DNA of 64,000 nt, from positions 496,001-560,000 of the forward strand of contig NZ_JAICCF010000001.1 of assembly GCF_019492185.1 (NCBI RefSeq), in the 5' to 3' direction. The notes below the pieces were generated by a model. The model made no database searches and was not told the origin of the DNA. It saw only the letters and a list, made by a program, of their open reading frames with translations. Shown in pieces: positions 26,401 through 33,595 of the stretch (the stretch's first letter is position 1; every line of letters starts with the position of its first letter). The DNA is from Chitinophaga rhizophila. GTDB lineage: Bacteria > Bacteroidota > Bacteroidia > Chitinophagales > Chitinophagaceae. The position numbers were made by a program, and so were the translations under genes.

Positions 26401-27885
26401 TTGCCAACCGATCCAATATTATCTGTAGACTTTGGTACAAGTTATTCGCTCTGCGGTGTAATTGGTCAAAAGGGAAATGTGGAATTAGTTCCAACTGCTG
26501 GTGGCAAAATATTGCTTCATTCTTGTATCAGTTTTTTTCAAAATGGAAGTTATGTTGTAGGCAACCCGCAACTCGCACAAGTCACCAATGAAGGAATATT
26601 AAGTTTTTCGAATATTAAACGTTATTTGATTTCAGAGACGCATTTCGACATCTTCGGTAAACGCTATAGTGCAGCTCAACTGGCCACACTTATTATTTGT
26701 TCACTGAAAACAAGTGCTGAAGAGTATTTTGGTTGTGCATTTAAAAACGCGGTCGTTGCCAAACCTACAAATTTCAATTTGCGGCAAGCCAAAATGTTAA
26801 CGGAGGTCTTCACACAAGCCGGTTTGAATGTTTGCAGAATGCTTGATGAGGGAACTGCTCCTTGCTATTTGTACCCAAAGGCGTTTACACAACAAGCAGC
26901 ATTATCCAGCTACGTTAGATTCCTAGTCGTGGACCTTGGCGGAGGAACACTCGACTTATCAGTACAGGACTTTGAAGATGGTGTTTATCAAACTAAAGCA
27001 GTACTTGGTAATAACAGGCTGGGGGGGATAGATTATGACCTGGCTGTATTAGCTCTGGCTGAACGAAAAATGAAAGAACGATATCCCATACTTGCTAACC
27101 AGAATTTTGAAGCCCTACTGTTTGAGGCTGAGCGTGTAAAGAAGGCTCTTAGCGACATGCAACATGTAAGCTTCTTGATCAAAGACTATGATTTAAATGA
27201 TGGCAATCTGACCGATTTTACAGTCGAAATTAGCAGAAACGAGTTCAGAGAATGTACCTCAGCATTAAATGAGCGAGTTTCAGTTTATTTACTAGACGTC
27301 ATGCGTATGGCAACCGCAAACGAAATACCTACACAAAATGATTATAACATCAATGCCGTAATGTTGACAGGTCAGGGTGCAAAAATTTTTACCGTACGCG
27401 AATTGATCAATAATATGTATCCGGATATACCAGTAATTGATCAGTTCATGGAAAACGCAGTATGCTTAGGTAATGGTAGTCAAGCGGGAGTACTTCAGGG
27501 AATTGTCAAAAATGAACTTTTGCTAAGTGTACACAACTCAATATTTATGATCAAGGCCATAAACAAAGGTTTTCGGGATAAAGATACCATTCGTTTAGTG
27601 ATTAGCATGGCCTCAACTCCGGCGCTTAATACACAGTTCTGCAACTTAATTAACCCAAATACAACAATACCTTTAAAACAACATTTTAATTTTCAAATAG
27701 AGGTTAGTGATCCAGAGCAAAAAGAATTAATCTTGCCGATCTATGAAGCGGACTTCCAAAGTGGAGGTATCGAGCTACTGCAAGAGCTTCGTGCTTCGGT
27801 TAACGGAGGAACGAATAATATGCGGTTGACATTGGAAATTGATGCAAATCATCAAGTAAGTTTCTATTTTAGAAATATTGGTTAA
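26401..27885 (+). CDS. Hsp70/DnaK-like ATPase
   Basis: The frame encodes a 494-residue Hsp70-type ATPase counted from TTG 26401; the frame is open from 26323 with no ATG before the nucleotide-binding loop, so the true N-terminus is uncertain. Phosphate 1 is LSVDFGTSYSLCGVIG, phosphate 2 is FLVVDLGGGTLDLSV, and the adenosine motif is AVMLTGQGAKI. The ATPase spans about 1-360; the C-terminal 130 residues form a short beta-rich substrate-binding-like region, so the protein is much shorter than DnaK (about 640) and lacks a lid. There is no DnaJ or GrpE nearby. Its neighbour encodes an endonuclease-like domain in the other frame, suggesting a nuclease-Hsp70 conflict protein. Base composition appears AT-rich compared with the flanking operons. 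Confidence 0.8.
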   Translation: MPTDPILSVDFGTSYSLCGVIGQKGNVELVPTAGGKILLHSCISFFQNGSYVVGNPQLAQVTNEGILSFSNIKRYLISETHFDIFGKRYSAAQLATLIICSLKTSAEEYFGCAFKNAVVAKPTNFNLRQAKMLTEVFTQAGLNVCRMLDEGTAPCYLYPKAFTQQAALSSYVRFLVVDLGGGTLDLSVQDFEDGVYQTKAVLGNNRLGGIDYDLAVLALAERKMKERYPILANQNFEALLFEAERVKKALSDMQHVSFLIKDYDLNDGNLTDFTVEISRNEFRECTSALNERVSVYLLDVMRMATANEIPTQNDYNINAVMLTGQGAKIFTVRELINNMYPDIPVIDQFMENAVCLGNGSQAGVLQGIVKNELLLSVHNSIFMIKAINKGFRDKDTIRLVISMASTPALNTQFCNLINPNTTIPLKQHFNFQIEVSDPEQKELILPIYEADFQSGGIELLQELRASVNGGTNNMRLTLEIDANHQVSFYFRNIG

Positions 27886-28171
27886 CGCCTTTTCGTCTCT
27901 GCCTATTTGCAAATGAAAGCCTAGATAGAAAAAAAGGTTAAAATTCACTTTATGTGGCTGCTAGCGCGGTAAAGATGTACCATTTTGTCAACTAATGCCC
28001 TAAATTTCCAATTTCATCTCTAAAATTTATGATCCACCAGCTATCTAAACATTAATGTATCTATAAATTTGTCAGTATAATTTCAAGCCTCCGTTAAACG
28101 AAAACCAGCTGAGACCCAAACCTGCTTAAAAATTGATAATTAAATCGTTGTGTCAAATGCTTAAATACAAA
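27886..28171. other. Intergenic stretch after the Hsp70-like gene
   Basis: AT-rich, with no open frame of note and no clear regulatory site. It separates the Hsp70-like gene from the terminator and tRNA-like remnant at 28.2 kb; the remaining 577 bp up to 28463 contain those elements and a promoter. Confidence 0.5.
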
Positions 28172-28201
28172 AACGCTCCAAGTCTTTCAACTTGAAGCGC
28201 C
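28172..28201 (-). terminator. Terminator hairpin resembling the tRNA-Lys terminator
   Basis: On the minus strand GCGCTTCAAGTT pairs with GACTTGGAGCG, then TTTTTGT. It is nearly the same hairpin as the one after tRNA-Lys (29204-29233; CTTCAAGTT ... AACTTGGAG), which supports a duplicated tRNA 3' flank here. Confidence 0.6.
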
Positions 28202-28204
28202 TAA

Positions 28205-28246
28205 TTTCTCGTGACCCCAGGTATGGGAAACTCGAACCAGATTGTG
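28205..28246 (-). repeat. Decayed tRNA-3'-end-like repeat, copy B
   Basis: The plus-strand text starting GTGACCCC...GGGAAACTCGAACCAG parallels the 3' end of tRNA-Lys (GTGATCCC...GGGACTCGAACCCAG) and lies directly upstream, on the minus strand, of a near-identical terminator hairpin. It also matches copy A at 21791-21833. It is most simply a decayed attachment-site duplicate of the tRNA. Confidence 0.5.
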
Positions 28247-28415
28247 CATGAATTAACTAATTGGAAGGAGTTTAACCTAAATTTGGTTTAAATAAAATAG
28301 TAAAAGTTCGAGGTTGGTGTTGGGTATAAGTTACTATTATATAACGACACACAAAAAAGCAATAGAAAATTGAACCTGAAATGGCGTTATTATCAAGTAA
28401 TTAATGGTATCTATT

Positions 28416-28423
28416 TAACTTTG
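28416..28423 (+). promoter_or_regulatory. -7 promoter element of the secreted hypothetical gene
   Basis: TAACTTTG matches TAnnTTTG, 39 bp before ATG 28463. It favours 28463 over an upstream in-frame TTG at 28370, which would lie before the promoter. Confidence 0.5.
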
Positions 28424-28462
28424 AAACACAATATCTATTTATTAGTTGTCATAAATAAAAGT

Positions 28463-29161
28463 ATGCGAAAACTATTTTTCACTTTTACTATCTGTTTCTT
28501 TACCATACTGTCCATAGCGCAAACGCGTATTGAAGTAGTGGAACAGGATAAATTATTTGAACTGAAAGTTGACGAGAACAGATTTGATTACGGCTGGTTG
28601 CCTAGCATGTCAGGAAATATACCATGCTTTAGAGATTACACTAAAACTGAAATCAGTACTGAGCTAGTCGATATTAAAAAAGACTCGGTAATCCACACCT
28701 CTACTGAGACCGAAGAAAGAGGTTTGAAGATAGTACCTGCTAAAATAACTTTAGATAAGGATGGAAGAATATTCTTCCTTAGGGGGGAAATAACTGGTGC
28801 ATGGGAAGACGTTATACCCGACGAATTTGAAATTTTTGTTGGCCGTCGTGTTGATACTGTATCAAACCTGGCGGTTTCACCGAATCTGCATGGCGATATT
28901 TACTATAACGGAGTGAAAGTCGATAAAACAATTGTCATCGCTAAAGTTCCAGCATTTTATCTGAAAGATTTTAAGAAATTCGAAGCATATAGAAGTAGTA
29001 AAGAAGACGTGAATTTAGATAATAAAAAAATGCTTTTTGAAATTAGTACCGTCGTAGATGAAGAAAGTATTCTCGTATTTGGTTTGTCATCCAGGTATGC
29101 AGAGATTTTTAATATCGGTAAATTACTTATTGGGAAACAATCCGATGAGAAGATATATTAG
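28463..29161 (+). CDS. Secreted protein of unknown function
   Basis: The start at 28463 gives 232 residues with a clear signal peptide (MRKLFFTFTICFFTILSIAQ), so the protein is exported. An upstream TTG at 28370 would bury this signal. The mature part is rich in beta-strand-forming residues and charged residues, with no motif I recognise and no lipobox. It lies between a tRNA-like remnant and tRNA-Lys, so it may be accessory. It has its own candidate promoter. The tRNA-Lys terminator, read in the other direction, could also end this gene. Confidence 0.65.
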   Translation: MRKLFFTFTICFFTILSIAQTRIEVVEQDKLFELKVDENRFDYGWLPSMSGNIPCFRDYTKTEISTELVDIKKDSVIHTSTETEERGLKIVPAKITLDKDGRIFFLRGEITGAWEDVIPDEFEIFVGRRVDTVSNLAVSPNLHGDIYYNGVKVDKTIVIAKVPAFYLKDFKKFEAYRSSKEDVNLDNKKMLFEISTVVDEESILVFGLSSRYAEIFNIGKLLIGKQSDEKIY

Positions 29162-29203
29162 AATCCTAGAACGGTTGAAATACCAACGATTCTATATAAG
29201 AAA

Positions 29204-29233
29204 AAAGCTCCAAGTTTACAACTTGAAGCCTTT
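29204..29233 (-). terminator. Terminator of tRNA-Lys
   Basis: On the minus strand GGCTTCAAGTT (29231-29221) pairs with AACTTGGAGCT, followed by TTTTTT (29207-29202). It lies about 10 nt beyond the tRNA 3' end. Confidence 0.8.
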
Positions 29234-29242
29234 ACCTGCCTG

Positions 29243-29315
29243 TGATCCCGCTGGGACTCGAACCCAGGACCCATACATTAAAAGTGTATTGCTCTACCAA
29301 CTGAGCTACGGAATC
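29243..29315 (-). tRNA. tRNA-Lys(UUU)
   Basis: A 73-nt cloverleaf on the minus strand. The acceptor stem GATTCCG/CGGGATC has one G-T pair. The D arm is GCTC-AGTTGGTAGA-GC, and the anticodon stem ATACA/TGTAT encloses loop CTTTTAA with anticodon TTT. The T arm is CTGGG-TTCGAGT-CCCAG and the discriminator base is A. CCA is not encoded. All invariant positions look intact, so it is probably functional. Its 3' end faces the region proposed to be an island. Confidence 0.95.
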
Positions 29316-29387
29316 AATCACCCTTTCTGTGATTGGGAGTGCAAAGATAGGAATTATATATTCTCTTCCAAATATTTTTTAACTATT

Positions 29388-31811
29388 CTATCCTTTGCTG
29401 AAATGGATCTTGAACTTAATCGCCGGATCCGCCTCTTCCTCACGGCTAAAAACATGCAGCAAGTAATACTTCCCCTGTACCCAATCCTGCACAGCATTAT
29501 CATAATAAGGACTACCCGGATTACCGCTTTGGCCGCCAGGATAAATGCCATAAGCCTCTGTTTTTGCACTCATCTGTACGACCATCTTCCAGGAGGGCCC
29601 ATGTAATTGTTTAGTGGCATTTACGATATGGCGACCACCGCCTGTCCGCAAATTCATGGCATTGAATGGAGCAATGGACCGTGTAAGGTGACGGATATTT
29701 GTTCCACGGAAAAGACCGAACTCCAGCTTGTTAGCTGCATCGAGGGCTTTCGCACTGTCAGCTGTAGTAGTGAACGCCTGCAATATTATTTGGGAAAGCG
29801 TTTCCTTTTCCGGAGTATGGACATTATCAATGAATTTCATGGATGAATCGCGAATCAGCCAGAGAAGTGTTGTTTTTTCCCAAGGTTGCTGCATAGGTGT
29901 CTTATCTACGACCATCTCGTCATTCCAGATAGATGACTGCAGCTGGTCCCAGAAAATGTTAAAGATAGTTGCGCCTTTGCTATCCGGACTACTTTGCAGA
30001 TCCCACTTATTAAGCATTTCCCAGTAGTTCTTCTGGTCAGCCGATAACAATGATACCGGCAAGTGTTTACGTATTAGTGGTAATGCTGCTCTGGCAAATG
30101 GATTCAGGTTATCATTCTGTAGATCCATCATATCCTGTATGGTGATTTGACTATCTGCTGCCAGCACTTCATTGATACGTTTTCCGCGGAACAGATCGAA
30201 GTCGGCCAGGTAATAATATGGATAAGAACTGTCAGTTGGATGCTGATTTGCAGAACTTACAAACCCCCTTGCGGGATTGTACATATGAGGATTCTCCTGC
30301 TGTGGTATGTAGCCCTGCCATGCAAAGCTGCTGTCGCTACCTGGCATAATCCACTTACCTTGATCTTTCCAGCGCAAAGGGAACTGACCATTGTGCCACA
30401 GGGCAATCTCGCCGGATTTAGCAGCAAACGCGAAGTTCTGCGCAGGACAGGTATAATGTTTTAATGCTGCCAGATAATCATTATAGTTACGCGCTTTATT
30501 CAATTCCAGGAAAGTTCTGATCTCTACAGAAGGGTCTAGCGCCTTCCAGCGCATTGCCACGAACTGGTTATTAGTTGCTGTATCTGGGAAGACATTGTCA
30601 TATACGACTGGCCCCCATACAGTATATGCGACGGTATCATAGTATGGACTGCCACCTTTTACATTTATCTTTTCGATACGTAAGTCGGCATCACGATAGC
30701 TTCCGTTGAAGAGATACTGCTGTTTACCATTACGGAACTGCATCTGGTAGTAATCCTTTACGTCCTCTGAACCATTGGTAACACCCCAAGCAATATGATC
30801 ATTAAAGCCTATTATAACCCCAGGCGCACCTGGTAATGTAGCGCCATATACATTCATCTCAGGAGTATGAATCTGCGTTTCATACCATAGCGATGGCAAA
30901 CTTAGTCCCAGGTGGGGGTCATTACATAAGATAGGCGCACCGGCGCGTGTCTTAGAACCTGCTACCGCCCAGTTATTACTACCATTATCAGGATCAGGCC
31001 TTTCCTCTTTAAAGTGCAAGGATATACCTGCCGCATTCAGAATACTGTCTGCCGGCGGTCTAACCTTGGCCGTAGCTGCTGGGTAAACTGTACCATGTGG
31101 TATAATCGGATCAATACTGTCTCCGAAGTCGGGATACAGGTTATCGAAGTCTGCCTTGCTGAACAGACGGCGTGCATTTGTATAAACCAGGTCATTTGCC
31201 CCTCCTGCAAGATCTGCCGCCATCATCTTCAAAAGCAAAGCCGAATTGAGCGTCGTCCATTTCTCAGGTTTATAGTTAAGTAGCTTATACTCCAATGGAA
31301 GCGTGGCATCTGTGAGTGTGTTGATATAAGCATTGACCCCCTCTGCATAGGCTCTTATTGCCGGCGCAGCAACAGCATCTGCCTCCATAGCCTTCAATGC
31401 CTGCTCAGCACCATAAAGCATCCCTGTACGTCGCTGATGACGATCATAACTAATCATTCTTGCCCCCAGAATCTCTGATAGACGGCCGGCTGCAGCAAAA
31501 GACTGCAACTCCATCTGCCATAGCCTGTCACGCGCATGCATATAACCCTCCACATAATAGGCGTCGTTGGTATTCTCAGCAAAAATATGAGGAACCATTC
31601 TGTCGTCCAACCAGACCTCCGCTTTACCCTGTAGCCCTGGTAACTGCAACTCTTCGTTGTAATTTTTGCTGATGGAAGTCGCGTTCTGCCAGAAACCTTC
31701 CTGTGGACTTAACAAACGTCCGAGTGGAGGAAGGGATCCCCAGGAACGATCAAGGCAAACAATTAGTGCAATGGTTATAACCGCTGAAACGGTAAAGGGA
31801 ACAAATCTCAT
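29388..31811 (-). CDS. Penicillin acylase family (S45) amidohydrolase
   Basis: An 807-residue precursor with an N-terminal signal or anchor (residues about 5-20). The alpha-chain region (Y-x-E-G-Y-M-H-A-R-D-R-L-W-Q-M-E at about 86-101) is family-typical. The autoproteolytic site is D-N-G-S-N-N-W-A-V with nucleophile Ser278, the residue that becomes the N-terminus of the beta chain; N-D-P-H-L-G-L follows at 297-303. It is an Ntn hydrolase of the periplasm that cleaves amides, with penicillin-acylase, acyl-homoserine-lactone acylase and cephalosporin-type members. The substrate cannot be read. It starts about 50 bp from bioF, both on the minus strand. Confidence 0.93.
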   Translation of the reverse strand: MRFVPFTVSAVITIALIVCLDRSWGSLPPLGRLLSPQEGFWQNATSISKNYNEELQLPGLQGKAEVWLDDRMVPHIFAENTNDAYYVEGYMHARDRLWQMELQSFAAAGRLSEILGARMISYDRHQRRTGMLYGAEQALKAMEADAVAAPAIRAYAEGVNAYINTLTDATLPLEYKLLNYKPEKWTTLNSALLLKMMAADLAGGANDLVYTNARRLFSKADFDNLYPDFGDSIDPIIPHGTVYPAATAKVRPPADSILNAAGISLHFKEERPDPDNGSNNWAVAGSKTRAGAPILCNDPHLGLSLPSLWYETQIHTPEMNVYGATLPGAPGVIIGFNDHIAWGVTNGSEDVKDYYQMQFRNGKQQYLFNGSYRDADLRIEKINVKGGSPYYDTVAYTVWGPVVYDNVFPDTATNNQFVAMRWKALDPSVEIRTFLELNKARNYNDYLAALKHYTCPAQNFAFAAKSGEIALWHNGQFPLRWKDQGKWIMPGSDSSFAWQGYIPQQENPHMYNPARGFVSSANQHPTDSSYPYYYLADFDLFRGKRINEVLAADSQITIQDMMDLQNDNLNPFARAALPLIRKHLPVSLLSADQKNYWEMLNKWDLQSSPDSKGATIFNIFWDQLQSSIWNDEMVVDKTPMQQPWEKTTLLWLIRDSSMKFIDNVHTPEKETLSQIILQAFTTTADSAKALDAANKLEFGLFRGTNIRHLTRSIAPFNAMNLRTGGGRHIVNATKQLHGPSWKMVVQMSAKTEAYGIYPGGQSGNPGSPYYDNAVQDWVQGKYYLLHVFSREEEADPAIKFKIHFSKG

Positions 31812-31862
31812 ACGTGCTAGCTTGTTCTGCTAATATACATAAAATATAATGCAGACGCTACG

Positions 31863-32972
31863 CTACCGTCTCAACGCCTGAATAAGTCTGTCCACCTCTT
31901 CTACTGTGTTGAAGCTGTGCAGTACGATACGTAAACGCTCTTTCCCTTTGGGGACCGTAGGATGAAGGATTGCTCTTACGTCCATTCCGGAGGCCTGTAA
32001 GCCGGCTGCCATTTCCTGGGTATTCTCGTTTCCCGGTGTAAGAATAATCTGTATGGGGGTATCACTATGCAATGTGGACAGTCCGGCTACTCCGCTTCTG
32101 AATCGGGCAATAAGGGATAATAGGTGCTCCCTAGCGGCCCGCATGTATGGAAACAGCTCATAACTTGCTACAATCGCAGCTACCGCTGTGGGCGGTAAAG
32201 CAGTTGTATAAATAAACGAGCGGGAGAAGTTAATTTGAAAATCACGCAGAACGCCACTTCCTAAGACAACCGCTCCATGACAGCCTACAGCTTTTCCGAA
32301 AGTGTGCACTCTTGCGAAACAGGCGTCCTGTAAGCCCAGATGCTGAACAAGCCCCTCTCCTTTAACGCCGACCACGCCTGTGGCATGTGCTTCATCCACA
32401 ATCAGGTGAGCGCCATACCTTTCACATAATAAAGCCATTGCCTGTAATGGAGCAAAGTCACCATCCATAGAATAGACAGATTCTACTGCTACAAAGATAT
32501 TACCTGTACTATGCTGCAGCTTTTTCTGCAGATCTTCGAGATCATTATGCAGAAATGAGTAAGCCTGTGCCTTTGAAAGCCTTATTCCATCACGGATAGA
32601 CGCATGTATCAGCTGATCATATACAATAGTGTCTCCTTTTTGCGGAACGGCTGAAAACAGACCCAGATTGGCATCATATCCGGAATTATATATCAAACCG
32701 GCTTGTGCCTGATGAAAGTTTGCAAGCATTTCCTCAGCCTCTTCCACCCAGGGATAATTACCTGCCAACAGCCTTGATCCGGTACTACCATGCATATAGG
32801 GCCTTGCCTGGAGCAGCATATGGACGCTTTCCTGCATTGCTACGCTTCGAGACAAGCCCAAATAATCATTAGAACAGAAATCAACTGATCCCGGAACAGA
32901 TACCCTCAGCCGGCGGAACGCATGCTGCGCCTCACGCTGGGCTAATTGCTGCAAAAGAAAATCTTCTTTCAT
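31863..32972 (-). CDS. bioF: 8-amino-7-oxononanoate synthase (BioF-like)
   Basis: A 369-residue PLP-dependent alpha-oxoamine synthase that condenses pimeloyl thioester with L-alanine in biotin synthesis. Family landmarks are FCSNDYLGLS (32-41), HGSTGSRLLAG (61-71), VDEAHATGVVG (192-202) and the PLP lysine Lys227 in HTFGKAVGCHGA. Length is standard. No other bio gene is adjacent, so a related acyl-CoA synthase (KBL/SPT-like) cannot be fully excluded, but the N-terminal pattern fits BioF well. It diverges from miaE across only 26 bp with its own -7 element 4 bp before the start codon. Confidence 0.85.
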   Translation of the reverse strand: MKEDFLLQQLAQREAQHAFRRLRVSVPGSVDFCSNDYLGLSRSVAMQESVHMLLQARPYMHGSTGSRLLAGNYPWVEEAEEMLANFHQAQAGLIYNSGYDANLGLFSAVPQKGDTIVYDQLIHASIRDGIRLSKAQAYSFLHNDLEDLQKKLQHSTGNIFVAVESVYSMDGDFAPLQAMALLCERYGAHLIVDEAHATGVVGVKGEGLVQHLGLQDACFARVHTFGKAVGCHGAVVLGSGVLRDFQINFSRSFIYTTALPPTAVAAIVASYELFPYMRAAREHLLSLIARFRSGVAGLSTLHSDTPIQIILTPGNENTQEMAAGLQASGMDVRAILHPTVPKGKERLRIVLHSFNTVEEVDRLIQALRR

Positions 32973-32976
32973 CTCT

Positions 32977-32984
32977 CAAAGCTA
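32977..32984 (-). promoter_or_regulatory. -7 element of bioF, 4 bp before its ATG
   Basis: On the minus strand TAGCTTTG (TAnnTTTG) is followed by AGAG and the ATG of bioF. Transcription would begin at or very near the start codon, implying a leaderless or nearly leaderless mRNA. Confidence 0.45.
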
Positions 32985-32986
32985 AG

Positions 32987-32994
32987 TAACTTTG
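32987..32994 (+). promoter_or_regulatory. -7 element of miaE, 4 bp before its ATG
   Basis: TAACTTTG is followed by CCCT and the ATG of miaE at 32999. It mirrors the bioF element on the other strand with the same 4-bp spacing, separated from it by 2 bp. Confidence 0.45.
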
Positions 32995-32998
32995 CCCT

Positions 32999-33595
32999 AT
33001 GAGTAAAGTCTCCATATTAGGCCTGCATCTTCCTACCGATCCGCGCTGGGTGAACCTGGCTGCCATCTCTCTGGAAGAGATTCTGACAGACCACGCCTTC
33101 TGCGAACAAAAAGCTGCCACATCCTGTATTTCCCTGATCCAGCGTTATCCTGAGAAAGATAAACTGGTACAGGAATTAGCTCCTATTGTTACGGAAGAAT
33201 GGGGTCATTTCCGCCAGGTGCTGGCTGAAATGCGTAAACGAGGATTCTCGCTAGGTAAACAACGAAAAGACATGTATGTAAACGCCCTGATGTCTCACCA
33301 GAATAAAGGCGGTGATCCTCAGACAGTGTTGCTGGACAGGCTACTCATATTTGCACTAATCGAAGCACGTAGTGCAGAACGTTTCCGCCTGCTCAGCGAA
33401 GGACTTGAAGACGAATATCTGAAAGAATTTTACCGGAAGTTTATGATATCCGAAGCAGGACACTATCGCCTCTTCATTGACTTAGCTAACGAATATGTGC
33501 CAGAAGACAAAGTCAGGGCACGCTGGCAGGAATGGCTGACGCTCGAAGCTGAAATTATTAGCAATCTGGAAGTGCGTGGTGACAGAATGCACTAG
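32999..33595 (+). CDS. miaE: tRNA-(ms2io6A37)-hydroxylase
   Basis: A 198-residue ferritin-like di-iron monooxygenase that hydroxylates the isopentenyl group of ms2i6A at tRNA position 37. The four-helix ligand pattern is present: E in SLEEILTDHAFCE, TEEWGHF, IEARSAERF and SEAGHYRLF supply the Glu and His ligands. The opening segment L-P-T-D-P-R-W-V is family-typical. Length is normal. Its 3' end overlaps the convergent patatin gene by 4 bp. Confidence 0.9.
   Translation: MSKVSILGLHLPTDPRWVNLAAISLEEILTDHAFCEQKAATSCISLIQRYPEKDKLVQELAPIVTEEWGHFRQVLAEMRKRGFSLGKQRKDMYVNALMSHQNKGGDPQTVLLDRLLIFALIEARSAERFRLLSEGLEDEYLKEFYRKFMISEAGHYRLFIDLANEYVPEDKVRARWQEWLTLEAEIISNLEVRGDRMH

Noticed and set aside
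29058..29606. 182-codon plus-strand frame across tRNA-Lys
   Set aside because: It reads through the antisense of an intact tRNA and the 3' end of the penicillin acylase gene; a shadow.
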